From positions 2,966,638 to 3,030,637 of the forward strand of contig OX393557.1 of the NCBI GenBank assembly GCA_947650365.1: a stretch of 64,000 nucleotides of DNA. The letters run 5' to 3'. Position 1 is the first letter of the stretch, and each line of letters begins with the position of its first letter. Shown here piece after piece: positions 1 to 9,696 of the stretch. The notes beneath the pieces were generated by a model, which saw only the letters and a list, made by a program, of their open reading frames with translations, searched no databases and was not told the DNA's origin. This DNA comes from Chamaelirium japonicum (taxonomy: Eukaryota; Streptophyta; Magnoliopsida; Liliales; Melanthiaceae). The position numbers and the translations under genes were made by a program.

Positions 1-202
1 TGATTGCCGTTTCTCCATCCGAATTCGGATTCGGACGAAACCAGTGGCATCATACTCAGAATATCGAGACCTACATGATGAAACTAGAGGGTAACTCTAG
101 AGACCATTTTACCTTAGTGACCCAGCCATGTGACGAATTTTATCGGTTCTACGTGGTTTGACCCGAAACCCTCTGACCGATGTCAGACTCTAGCGAAATC
201 GG
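1..202 (+). other. Sequence left of the recognisable Tekay 5' LTR
   Basis: These 202 bases directly precede the part of the 5' LTR that matches the 3' LTR. They do not match the corresponding first ~400 bases of the 3' LTR (6004-6400). They may be the U3 of a different LTR subfamily, or an unrelated sequence joined by recombination. No gene is visible. Confidence 0.5.
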
Positions 203-1795
203 ATCCTTTGAATCCCTCTTCTCATGGCCAACAATTCAAAGATGAGTTTAGATGATGATTAAAAATGATAACCTTCATTTATATTGACCGTCTTGGCAGC
301 TTGATCTTTCGGTGGAGCACCGGAACCACCGGCGAGACATTTGGGGATCACCGAGCGTAATCCAGGTAAACACGATTGACCCTACTCTAGTTAGGACGAA
401 CTGTGATCGTATGTGTAGTGTAGTAGATAACTAAATAAGAAAAATATTGCATGTGGTTATAGTATGTCCAATGCATGCAGGCGGGATGACCGGTACTATA
501 TGTGGGAGGTGGGCATAATATCCCTTGCTCCTGAACAAACCCTAAAAATATATGTATTTTCTTTTATCGCCTATGATACATGTGTAGTATTCTTTATAGC
601 ATCGAAAGTAGTCAGCTTCAATCTAGTTTTACAGTAGGATGCATGCAAATCGGTAAATTCTTCGTATATATATTATTGTAAATATTGATGACTAAAACTG
701 AATCCTAGTGACCATGGGACACATGGTGCAGTCGAGTTATCATAGAGTAACGAGGGCTAGCAGTCTCGGTAGAGAGACTGGTTGAGATACTGTCTCAGTT
801 GAGATCGTCTTCCTAGAGGGAGGACAGACTATCCATGGATACGGGTAGGGGACCCGTGTGCACAGGATCGGATGTGAACCACCGCCTGTGCACAATCCGA
901 ATAAAGTAGGTAGGGTTATAGGGTTAAACATGCGGTAAAGCCCGAGTAGCCTAGTAGTCTACCCCTGGGTAATGACCCCGAAGAAGCAAGTTGGGCGGGA
1001 GTGCCCCATGGTGAAAGACCAAGCTCCCTTATGGCCATATGGGTATTTTCTGGTTGACCAGGTACACTGGGACCAGGTATTTTCTGTTGGCAGAATCAGG
1101 TAGATAGAAAACTGTCGATTCACCCTAGAAGTATATTAGATCTAACATGCATTATTTATTATCATGATTATAGATGTAACTGTTAAATATTGTATCATTA
1201 TGACTTGTAGTTTGACATTGTAACCGTATGTAGTAGTTTCTTTTACTTTCTCTCGTGTTAATCTAAATTAAATAATATTATTTAAGTTGATGTATAATGC
1301 TGCCCTCGTTAACCTCGAGATGGGCAGAATGCGGTTGCAGTTTACCTTAGTTAGTTTAGGGTTAGCTGTTCACTGAGTTTACCTTTGTAAACTCACCCCG
1401 TTGTTGCACACTCTTTTCAGGTACTGTAGACCCTTCTCAGGCGCCTCCTCGAGGATAGTAGTTGTCAAAAGAGAGGACTCTAGTAGTTTTAGTTAGCTAT
1501 CTTTATTTCTAGTTAATTATGTAATAAGTGGTTAGACTTATTTGATGGTGTTAGATGCTCTGAATAAATGTCAGTACCATTTTTATTTTCATTTGGTAGA
1601 CTTTTACACAAAGCTCGGTAAGCTTTCCCTCAAAGCCATCCCCCATCACATAGTAATTAGTTAATGATAATATAGTAATAAATTAACTGATAAAAGCCAC
1701 CTCATAACCCTTTTACACTTTTGAATTACCCCTTTAACCCCCATCACCTTTGGGTTTGACTGCTTTACCCTTGTAGTCGGATCCGGGGTGTGACA
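203..1795 (+). repeat. 5' LTR (partial) of Tekay/Del-type Ty3/gypsy element
   Basis: This stretch aligns nearly base for base with 6402-7992, both starting at ggatcctttgaatccctctt and ending at ggggtgtgaca. It is followed two bases later by a tRNA-Met type primer-binding site, which fixes it as the 5' LTR. A TATA-like run (tatatata) lies near 665, at the same place as in the 3' LTR. The upstream end is not shared with the 3' LTR, so the full U3 cannot be delimited. The two copies differ by scattered substitutions and small indels, meaning the element is not young. Confidence 0.85.
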
Positions 1796-1797
1796 GC

Positions 1798-1809
1798 TGG
1801 TATCAGAGC
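1798..1809 (+). other. Primer-binding site (initiator tRNA-Met) of Tekay-type element
   Basis: The sequence tggtatcagagc lies two bases after the LTR end. It is complementary to the 3' end of plant initiator tRNA-Met, the usual primer for minus-strand synthesis in these elements. Confidence 0.85.
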
Positions 1810-2637
1810 TTAGGGATATGATCCTAGGGTTTTCTCTAGGTTTTCAGTCATTGTGTTAGGATTTATTGTAAGAGTTTCTAGCGTATAGTCGGGTATATCC
1901 TTAAGGTTTTAGTTTTGAGGATTTTATTACTTTTCTACCCTACTGAAGGGGACGCCTTTCAGTAGAAATAGTTAAGAGGGATGCTTCTTAACCTGGTGAA
2001 GTAAGTAATTGAATCCCCAACCCTATAGATGTGTTAGATTATTATATTCACTACATAATTTCTCTTTAAGGTGTGTAGCTTACCGCCTCTTTCCTTGTTG
2101 TTTGGTAAGTTCTCTGTCTTAGGATCTAATCTAATATTCTCGTTTGTAGTAAGGCATGGGTCTTACCATGATAGGATCTTCTTGCACTAGGCATCCTTGC
2201 TTAACCTTGTAGATTATAGTTTTTAGTAGTAGATAATATTTGGATTACAGTAATAGGAGATCTTATTAGATGAGTTGACTGTTGAGAGGCTTTTACTCGT
2301 TGAGTTGTTTCGTATCTCTTGGCTTAGTGTAGTATTGGGTATTGTGCTTATCATCGATGCTTTGTCCTACGGGTATGAATTTCTCGTATATTTCGTAGTT
2401 CTGGGATCAGTAGATAATATAGGTCATATGTGAGGATTCTATTACAGATTAGAGAGAAGGATGCTTGAGCTTTTAGATCTGCTATAGAGGTTATCCTAGA
2501 CTCTTTCTCATAGTATAGTTTTACCTTCCATAGTTCAGTAGTTCGTACTTCTAGTTTGCATAGTTAGAATAGGCATACCCTTATAACTATTATACTATTG
2601 TCTTAGGTATTGTACTTGTGTTTATTACCTTATACGA
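1810..2637 (+). pseudogene. Decayed gag region of Tekay-type element
   Basis: By position this interval should encode the leader and Gag of the chromovirus. No open frame of useful length remains, and neither a capsid-like stretch nor a CCHC zinc knuckle could be found. The sequence is AT-rich with many stops in all frames. The assignment rests only on its place between the PBS and the protease remnant. Confidence 0.45.
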
Positions 2638-2830
2638 GTTTTGTTCGACACTGGATTGACGCACTCTTACATAGTCCCCAGATTTGTGGCTACCTTGGGG
2701 CTAGCACCGATGTGGACCAAATATGTAAGAGATGTGTGCTTTCCATTGGTAGTAATGAACTCGTGGCCGACTTGATCATCCTCGACCTAGAAGGGTTGGA
2801 TAACTTACAGGGGATGTACTAGATAGTGGC
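2638..2830 (+). pseudogene. Retropepsin (aspartic protease) remnant of Tekay-type element
   Basis: In the frame starting at 2638 the translation reads VLFDTGLTHSYIVPRF, the flap-proximal active site of gypsy retropepsins. DTG is intact, with the catalytic Asp codon at 2647-2649. The domain would cut the Gag-Pol polyprotein into mature proteins inside the virus-like particle. The frame is soon lost and no intact Gag precedes it, so it is a fossil. It lies directly upstream of the reverse transcriptase remnant in the order expected for Ty3/gypsy. Confidence 0.7.
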
Positions 2831-2989
2831 GTACCATGCTTTACTAGACTGCTTTTCCAAGAAGATCATCTTCTGTCCATGCAGTAACTCGGAGTTCGTC
2901 CTTGCAGGAGCTTAGCTGGCTATTTTATAACCGACGCCCCAGCGGGGGACTTGCCTTAGTCTCCTAGCACAAATAGCTAGCGAGACCGA

Positions 2990-3950
2990 GTGCGAGAATC
3001 CGTTAAAATGCTCCCTAGTAGTTCGATTAAGATAGATGTGTTCCCTGACTTGCTCCCGGGCCTTCCTCCTATTCGAGAGGTAGAGTTCAGCATCAAGCTA
3101 GTTCCAGGGATGACTAGCTCCAATATCAATGGCATAGTATCGGTTGGCACTGGCCAAGTTACGGGAGTTGAGTACTCAGCTAGAAGAATTGCGGAGTCTC
3201 AGGTATATTCTCTCCAGTGTCTCTCCATGGGGTGCCCCTATTTTGTTTGCCTAGAAGAAGGACGGTTCGAAGCGGCTTTGCATTGATTATAGAAAGCTGA
3301 ATACAGGTACCGTGAAGAATCGATATCCTTTTCCAAGGATCGAGGATTTATTTGATTAGCTGAAGGGTGCCCAGTTCTTCTCCAATTTCGATTTGAGGAC
3401 CGGGTATCACCTCAGGGTGAAGGATGATGATATCCAGAAGACAGCATTCCGGACGGGGTACAGGCACTACGAGTTTCTAGTGATGCCGTTCGGTCTGACG
3501 AATGCCCCAGCATCCTTTATGGACTTGATGAACCGGGTCTTCAGGCCTTATCTTGATCGGTTTATCATAGTCTTTATTGATGATGTCCTGATCTTTTCGA
3601 AGTTAGAGAAGGACCATGTAGAGCATTTGAGGATTGCCCTACAGACATTGTGAGATCACCGGCTCTATGCCAAACTCAGCAAATGTGAGTTTTGGATAAG
3701 GGAGGTAAAATTCTTAGGCCACGTGGTTTCAGAAAGAGGCATCTCAGTGGATCTAGCGAAGATTGAGGCAGTACTGAAGTGGGAGTCACCAAGGAATATT
3801 TTTGAGATTCGGAGTTTCCTGAGCTTAGCAGGATACTACCAAAGATTTGTAGAGGGTTTTTCGAGACTGGCATTACCTTTGACTCGGTTGACAAAGAAGG
3901 AAGTAAAGTTTGTGTGGTCGGATGAGTGCGAGCAATCCTTTTAGGAGCTG
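2990..3950 (+). pseudogene. Reverse transcriptase of Tekay/Del-type Ty3/gypsy element (broken)
   Basis: The RT linker motif FPDLLPGLPPIREVEFSI is at about 3040-3100. RT palm motifs follow, including [21 protein letters not shown] and the catalytic FIDDVLIFS near 3575-3600 (the usual YVDD variant of this clade). The thumb region continues through KCEFW and [11 protein letters not shown] to SLAGYYQRF near 3840. Stops at about 3357, 3652 and 3942 plus frame changes interrupt it. The domain copied the element's RNA into DNA; this copy cannot. Strong similarity to plant chromovirus RTs makes the family call firm. Confidence 0.88.
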
Positions 3951-4380
3951 AAGCGGAGACTCACCACTGCCCCTGTACTCACGGTGCCAGTTAGTGGGAA
4001 GGGGTATGTAGTATACACAGATGCGTCACAATCTGAACTCGGATGCGTGCTGATGCAGGATGGCAAAGTAGTTGCCTATGCTTCAAGACAGCTGAAGCCC
4101 CATGAGCATAACTATCCGACCCACGACCTAGATCATGCAGCGGTAGTGTTCGTGCTTAAGATTTGGTGCCACACTATCTGTACGGAGAAGACTTTAGGAT
4201 GTACTATGATCACAAGAGTTTGAGATACATCTGTACTCAGAAGGATCTGAATCTTTGACAGAGGAAGTGGATTGAGGTCTTGAAGGACTTCAACGATAAC
4301 TTCTTCTATCACCCTGGGAAGGCCAATGTAGTGGCGGATGTGCTCAGCAGGAAGTTCAAGAGCAATATGTCTTGACTGAT
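3951..4380 (+). pseudogene. RNase H domain of Tekay-type element (broken)
   Basis: The motifs [16 protein letters not shown] and [20 protein letters not shown] mark the gypsy RNase H, which degrades the RNA strand of the RNA-DNA hybrid. The first catalytic Asp (TDAS) is present. The usual Glu of the THDLEL motif reads as Asp-His (THDLDHAAV). A frameshift near 4180 and stops after it break the C-terminal half, where the sequence between 4200 and 4370 still resembles the family out of frame. It sits directly after RT. Confidence 0.82.
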
Positions 4381-4599
4381 TGCAGATAGACAGAGCTTTA
4401 TTGTAGTAGTTGAAAGGCATGACTTGTTGGTGCGAGAAGATCCCGCATGTACTTGATTATTCAGTGTGCGGGCACAACCTACGCTGGTCAAACAAGTGAT
4501 AGCCTCTAAGGCAGATGATGAGGACTTGGAAGAGATACGTTCTTGACTGATAAGGGGAGAGGCAGTAGAGTATTGGTCGCTTGATTTAGATGGCGGACA

Positions 4600-5470
4600 T
4601 AGGTATAAGAGGAGGCTTTGTCTACTGAAGGACCTGGAGATTCAAGAGGAGGTTCTAATAGCGGCGCATCATTCTCGATACATGGTACACTCTGGCAGCA
4701 ACCAAATGTATCGGGACTTGAAGAGCAAGTTCTAGTGGAATGGCATGAAGAGAGATATAGCTGAGTTCGTGGCCAAGTGCCTGACCTGTTAGCAGATTAA
4801 GGCAGAACACTAGAAGCCTGTGGGACCCCTCATCCCCTTCCTGTAGCAGAGTGGAAGTGGGATCACATCACGATGGACTTCGTCTTGGGGTTGCCACTAA
4901 CCAAGAGCAAGCATGATTCGGTATGGGTGATTGTGAACAGACTAACCAAGTCTGCCCACTTCCTTCCAGTCCGGACAACTTCCTCTTTATCAGAGCTGAG
5001 CAGACTCTACATTGCAAAGATAGTTAGATTACATGGGATTCCAATGACCATTATCTCGGATCGAGATCCCAGGTTTGTCTGAGGGTTCTGGAAGAGTTTG
5101 CAGACCGCATTGGGGACCCAGCTCAGCTTTAGCATAGCCTTCCATCCCCAGACAGACGGTCAGTCATAGTGGACCATCCAGATCTTGGAAGACATACTTC
5201 GGGCGTGTTCTATAGACTTCGGAGGTAGCTGGGATGAGCACTTGCCCTTGGTAGATTTCTCATACAACAATAGCTATCAGGCGAGCATTGGCATGGTTCC
5301 CTATGAGGATCTATATGAGAGGCCTTGTCGATCCCCCATCTATTGGGTAGAGGTCGGAGAGCGTAGTCTTCTGGGACCAGACTTGGTGCAGGAGACTACA
5401 GAGAAGATACAGGTTATTAGAGAAAAGCTCTACAGAGAAGATACAGGTTATTAGAGAAAAGCTCTACACA
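4600..5470 (+). pseudogene. Integrase of Tekay-type element (broken)
   Basis: The HHCC zinc-binding region is recognisable at about 4650-4800 with several stops. The core starts at 4860 with HITMDFVLGLP (first catalytic Asp in MDF). It continues with the HGIP and ISDRDPRF motif (second Asp) near 5035-5080 and an AFHPQTDGQS motif near 5140-5166. The Glu-bearing strand after it is interrupted by a stop. The family normally uses DDE chemistry to insert the cDNA. A 34-bp direct duplication at 5400-5433/5434-5467 shifts the frame further. Confidence 0.85.
5400..5467 (+). repeat. 34-bp perfect tandem duplication in integrase
   Basis: Two adjacent identical 34-base units (5400-5433 and 5434-5467) begin with agagaagatacaggttatta. 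Because 34 is not a multiple of three, the second unit changes the reading frame of the integrase C-terminal region. Confidence 0.9.
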
Positions 5471-5639
5471 GCTCAGAGCAGACAGAAGAGCTATGCAGAT
5501 GTTCCTAGACGACCCCTTGAGTTTGAGGTCGGTGACCATGTCTTTCTGCGAGTTTCCCCTAAGCATGGTGTCTTTTGGTTCAGAAAGAAAGGGAAACTAG
5601 GACCGAGGTTTATGGGATAGTTCGAGATTCTAGATCGAT

Positions 5640-5950
5640 TCGGAGAGGTGGCGTATCGTCTGGCTTTGCCACCACAGCTCTCGGTAGTGCACCCAGTGTT
5701 CCACGTGTCGATGCTCCGAAGGTACATGCCAGACCCGACACACGTGCTAGATTGGCAAGACTTGGAGCTAAATGCCAATGCCACTTTTGAGGAGCGGCCG
5801 ATCCGTGTTTTGGCTTCCGAAGACAGGGTGCTTCGCACCAAGACTATCAAGATGGTCAAGATTTTATGGAGTCATCGAGGTGAGGATGAGGCCACTTGGG
5901 AAGTGGAGTCCGATATATTGCAATTGTACCATGATCTTTTTGATATTTGA
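5640..5950 (+). pseudogene. Integrase C-terminal region with chromodomain
   Basis: The 5648-5950 frame encodes VHPVFHVSMLRRYMPDPTHV, the conserved GPY-like tail of gypsy integrase. It is followed by KMVKILWSHRGEDEATWEVE, the diagnostic Tekay/Del-type chromodomain placed at the extreme C-terminus. In chromoviruses this domain is thought to steer integration to particular chromatin. About 100 residues are open and end at 5948-5950. This stretch is better preserved than the rest of pol. The polypurine tract and 3' LTR follow within 60 bases. Confidence 0.85.
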
Positions 5951-6003
5951 TTTCTGATTCTAACTAATTTTCGAGGACAAAAATTTCTTTAAGGTGTGTA
6001 GGT

Positions 6004-7992
6004 TGTAACACCTGTGGTGTTAAATTTGGGAATAATAAAAGTCCGCCTTGGGTATTTTCATCATTCTTAGTCAGACTTTTTCTCTAGGCTTGAATAAGCC
6101 GTAAACCCATGAAATGTTTTACGTTCACTTTCTCTATGGCTTCGAACACGTCGCAATGGCGCATCCCATGCAGTAATCGGGTGTAAGCGCATCTAGTTTC
6201 GGCAGTTCGATGGTTATACCCTAGAATATCGATAAATTAGCCGACTTTTGATATTGTTTTGTTTATCACAGAAGTTTGGATAATCGAATCATAGCAAGGC
6301 TAGATATATTGGGTGGGACTCTGAGAGAGCTTTTCAATGAGCCTAAGCTTGGGTCGATCCGACACCCGGGTGATGAGTTATTATTATTTTAAATTTTGGA
6401 TCCTTTGAATCCCTCTTCTCATGGCCAACCATTGAAAGATGAGTTTAGATGACGATTAACAATGATAACCTTCGTTTATATTGACCATCTTGGCAGTTTG
6501 ATCTTTCGGTGGAGCACCGGAACCACCGGCGAGATATTTGGGGATCACTGAGCGTAATCCAGGTGAACATGATTGACCCTACTCTAGTTAGGGCAAACTG
6601 TGATCGTATGTGTAGCGTAGTAGATAACTAAATAAGAAAAATATTGTATGTGGTTATAGTATGTCCAATGCATGCAAGCGGGATGACCGGTACTGCATGT
6701 AGGAGGTGGGCATACTATCCCTTGCTCCTGAACAAACCCTAAAAATATATGTATTTTCTTTTATCACATATGATACATGTGTAGTATTCTTTATAGCATT
6801 GAAAGTAGTCAGCTTTAATCTAGTTTTACAGTAGGATGCATACAAATCGGTAAATTCTTCGTATATATATTATTGTAAATATTGATGACTAAAACTGAAT
6901 CCTAGTGACCATGGAACACATGGTGCAGCCGAGTTACCTTAGAGTAACGAGGGCTGGCAGTCTCAGTAGGGAGACTGGTTGAGACACTACCTCAGTTAAG
7001 GTCGTCTTCCTAGAGGGAGGACCGACTACCCACGGGTATGGGTAGGGGACCCATGTGCACAGGATGGGATGTAAACCACCGCCTGTGCACAATCCGAATA
7101 AAGTAGGTAGGGTCACAGGGTTGGGCATGCGGTAAAGCCCGAGTGGCCTAGTAGTCTACCCCTGGGTAATGACCCCGCAGAAGCAAATTAGGCAGGAGTG
7201 CCCCATGGTGAAAAACCAAGCCCCCTTATGGTCATATGGGTATTTTCTGGTTGACCAGGTATACTGGGACAAGGTGTTTTCTGTTGGAAGAATCAGGTAC
7301 ATAGAAAACTGATGGTTCACCCTAGAAGTATATTAGATCTAACATGCATTATTCATGATTATGATTATAGATTTAACTATTAAATATTATATCATTGTGA
7401 CTGGTAGTTTGATATTGTAACCGTATGTAGTAGTTTCTTTTGCTTGCTCTCGTGTTAATCTAGATTAAATAATATTATTTAAGTTGATGTATAATGCTGC
7501 CCTCGTTAACCTCGAGGTGGGCAGAATGCGGTTGTAGTTTACCTTAGTTAGTTTAGGGTTAGTTGTTCACTGAGTTTACCTTTGTAAACTCACCCCGTTG
7601 TTGCACACTCTTTTTAGGTACTGTAGACCCTTCTCAGGCGCCTCCTCGAGAAGCGTAGTTATCAAGAGAGAGGACTCTAGAAGTCTTAGTTAGCTATCTT
7701 TATTTCTAGTTAATCATGTAATAAGTGGTTAGACTTATTTGATGGTGTTAGATGGTCTGAATAAATGTCAGTACCATTTTTCTTTTCATTTGGTAGACTT
7801 TTCCACAAAGCTCGGTAGGCTTTCCCTCAAAGTCATCCCCCATCACATAGTAATTAGTTAATGATAATATAGTAATAAATTAACTGATAAAAGCCACCTC
7901 ATAACCCTTTTACTCCTTTGAATTACTCCTTTAACCCCCATCACCCCCGGGTTTAACTGGTTTACCCTTATAGTCGGATTCGGGGTGTGACA
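6004..7992 (+). repeat. 3' LTR of Tekay/Del-type Ty3/gypsy element
   Basis: The LTR starts tgtaacacc just after a purine-rich stretch at 5974-6002 and ends gtgtgaca, a TG...CA pair. It matches 203-1795 over its last ~1590 bases but not over its first ~400. The base after it, together with the copy at 60656, shows it was inserted at or next to the 3' splice site of an intron in the Tat antisense gene. A TATA-like tatatata lies near 6865. Confidence 0.85.
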
Positions 7993-8036
7993 CAAGTACC
8001 CTTGGAGGTGAGGATCCTCGCCCGGAGGAGCGAGAG
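7993..8036 (+). pseudogene. Tat antisense coiled-coil gene, left copy: exon part before the TRIM
   Basis: These 44 bases continue in frame into 9364 once the TRIM and one copy of its gagag target duplication are disregarded. They correspond to 60659-60694 of the right copy, which has no insertion. The chromovirus LTR abuts the left end, so the exon's 3' splice site has been replaced. The product is described under 9364-9627. Confidence 0.75.
8032..8036. repeat. Target-site duplication (left), palindromic TRIM
   Basis: gagag precedes the first LTR base, and the same five bases follow the far end at 9359-9363. The uninterrupted copy at about 60690 has a single aaaag at this place. Confidence 0.85.
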
Positions 8037-8378
8037 TGTGACGACCAAGATCCAATAGGCCAATAGCCAAGAGCCAAGACTCCTGAGGCGGGAATGCCAA
8101 GATGGATGAGATGAGGTGAGGTGAGGTGAGGTGTATAAGGCCATGAGTTAGCCCCACATCGCCTGGAGAGAAGGAGATCCTGAGCTACTTATATAATTTC
8201 CCCTCCCAAACATAGAAGACGCGTTTTAAAACCGTGCGCCGCTACAGATTTCGTAAGAACTCCGTAGTTAAGCGTGCTCGGGCGAGAGTAGTACCAGGAT
8301 GGGTGACCTCCCTGGGAAGTTCTCGTACGGGCACGGGCAAAGCGGACAAAATCTTGTGTGTTTGGGGCGGATGTTACA
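8037..8378 (+). mobile_element. Cassandra-type TRIM, + half: LTR 1
   Basis: The 342-bp LTR runs from tgtgacgacc to tgttaca. It is followed by a tRNA-Met PBS, so it is a 5' LTR. Bases ~8232-8340 are a diverged copy of plant 5S rRNA, including the internal promoter landmarks gtagttaagcgtg (box A type) and ggatgggtgacc (box C type). A 5S-derived LTR core is the hallmark of Cassandra, a non-autonomous TRIM whose RNA can be made by RNA polymerase III. A run of ggtga-type pentamers near 8105-8133 varies in number between the LTR copies. Confidence 0.9.
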
Positions 8379-8458
8379 AAATGGTATCAGAGCCGGTTCT
8401 CCTCGCTATGGGGGGGTCTAACCCTACACGAGGACGTGTAGCCCTAAGGGGGGTGGAT
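8379..8458 (+). mobile_element. Cassandra-type TRIM, + half: internal domain
   Basis: The non-coding internal domain is only 80 bp. It contains the PBS tggtatcagagcc at 8382-8394 and a polypurine tract, aaggggggtgga, at 8446-8457 just before the next LTR. Nothing between them encodes protein, as expected for a TRIM moved by proteins of other elements. Confidence 0.9.
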
Positions 8459-8670
8459 TGTGACGACCAAGATCCAATAGGCCAATAGCCAAGAGCCAAG
8501 ACTCCTGAGGCGGGAATGCCAAGATGGATGAGGTGAGGTGAGGTGAGGTGAGGTGTACAAGGCCATGAGTTAGCCCCACATCGCCTGGAGAGAAGGAGAT
8601 CCTGAGCTACTTATATAATTTCCCCTCCCAAACATAGTAGACGCGTTTTAAAACCGTGCGCCGCTACGGA
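8459..8670 (+). mobile_element. Cassandra-type TRIM, + half: LTR 2, truncated inside the 5S region
   Basis: This copy starts tgtgacgacc and matches LTR 1 up to ccgctacgga. There it stops, at the very start of the 5S-like segment. The next base begins an inverted LTR. About 130 bases of 5S and U5 are missing. Confidence 0.9.
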
Positions 8671-8947
8671 CCCTGGGTCACCCATCCTGGTACTACTCTC
8701 GCCCGAGCACGCTTAACTACGGAGTTCTTACGAAATCCGTAGCGGCGCACGGTTTTAAAACGCATCTACTATGTTTGGGAGGGGAAATTATATAAGTAGC
8801 TCAGGATCTCCTTCTCTCCAGGCGATGTGGGGCTAACTCATGGCCTTGTACACCTCACCTCATCTCACCTCACCTCATCCATCTTGGCATTCCCGCCTCA
8901 GGAGTCTTGGCTCTTGGCTATTGGCCTATTGGATCTTGGTCGTCACA
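8671..8947 (-). mobile_element. Cassandra-type TRIM, - half: truncated LTR
   Basis: This is the reverse complement of the LTR from the middle of the 5S region (gggtcacccatcctgg) to its U3 end (cgtcaca). Together with LTR 2 it forms the centre of a long palindrome. On the - strand it is the downstream LTR of the second half element. Confidence 0.9.
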
Positions 8948-9027
8948 ATCCACCCCCCTTAGGGCTACACGTCCTCGTGTAGGGTTAGACCCCCCCATAG
9001 CGAGGAGAACCGGCTCTGATACCATTT
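8948..9027 (-). mobile_element. Cassandra-type TRIM, - half: internal domain
   Basis: This is an inverted copy of 8379-8458 with few changes. The PBS reads ggctctgatacca at 9012-9024 on the + strand, and the polypurine tract lies near 8948-8960. Confidence 0.9.
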
Positions 9028-9358
9028 TGTAACATCCGCTCCAACCACACAAGATTTTGTCCGCTTTGCCCGTGCCCGCACGAGAACTTCCCAGGGGGTC
9101 ACCCATCCTGGTACTACTCTCGCCCGAGCACGCTTAACTACGGAGTTCTTACGAAATCCGTAGCGGCGCACGGTTTTAAAACGCGTCTACTATGTTTGGG
9201 AGGGGAAATTATATAAGTAGCTCAGGATCTCCTTCTCTCCAGGCGATGTGGGGCTAACTCATGGCCTTGTACACCTCACCTCACCTCATCCATCTTGGCA
9301 TTCCCGCCTCAGGAGTCTTGGCTCTTGGCTATTGGCCTATTGGATCTTGGTCGTCACA
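9028..9358 (-). mobile_element. Cassandra-type TRIM, - half: full LTR
   Basis: This is a complete LTR in inverted orientation (tgtaacatcc to cgtcaca on the + strand) with the 5S-derived segment at about 9065-9170. Its U3 end is the right boundary of the whole structure and is followed by the second gagag. Both outer ends of 8037-9358 are therefore U3 ends. Confidence 0.9.
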
Positions 9359-9363
9359 GAGAG

Positions 9364-9627
9364 GCTTCACCACCGATGACCCAGAAGGCGAGCACCCTTT
9401 CCCCTGAGATGCCCTGGCAAAGGGGACGGAAGCAAGTCACCAAGCTAGGGCCTAAGAGGTCGGCCACTACAGAGGTCGAGATAGAGGCGGAGAAGGCGAA
9501 GCTCAAGGAGGCGTAGGAGGAGTTGGCTGCTCAACTCGACTCTCGCTTCTACATGGCTGCCTTACACCATCTCGTCAGAGCCTACGAAGCTGACTCTAAG
9601 ACTATTGCCGAGGATGCTGCAGACTTG
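9364..9627 (+). pseudogene. Tat antisense coiled-coil gene, left copy: exon after the TRIM
   Basis: The frame continues from 8036. It reads through a Lys/Glu-rich stretch (EVEIEAEKAKLKEA) to a motif like SRFYMAALHHLVRAYEADS and ends at a splice donor, g/gtaagg. One stop interrupts it near 9513. The charged, heptad-like composition predicts a coiled coil. No catalytic motif is seen and the function is unknown. It runs opposite to the Tat gag and pol genes. Antisense extra ORFs near the 3' end are known in several Tat-lineage families such as Grande and RIRE2. A second copy with the same exon layout is at 60402-61437. Confidence 0.7.
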
Positions 9628-9696
9628 GTAAGGGCATCTTTCTTATAGCTTAGTCTGTTGACTTGATATTTGCTGATAGTCGTCTTTGTATTGCAG
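9628..9696 (+). other. Intron in Tat antisense gene (left copy)
   Basis: This 69-base GT...AG interval (gtaagggc ... ttgtattgcag) contains an in-frame stop if read through. The other copy has an intron of exactly the same length at 60961-61029, and the exons on both sides stay in frame when it is removed. Confidence 0.7.

Noticed and set aside
1798..1812. tRNA gene suggested by tggtatcagagc
   Set aside because: Only the 3'-end complement of tRNA-Met is present, at the place of a primer-binding site. The same 12 bases recur at every LTR border.
5491..5859. 122-codon frame on the - strand in Tekay pol
   Set aside because: It is the reverse of the integrase/chromodomain coding region, whose motifs are clear on the + strand.
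8234..9171. 5S rRNA genes or a 5S cluster
   Set aside because: The 5S-like segments are diverged, lack the normal 5' third of plant 5S RNA and lie inside LTRs next to PBS and polypurine tracts. They are Cassandra components, not rRNA genes.
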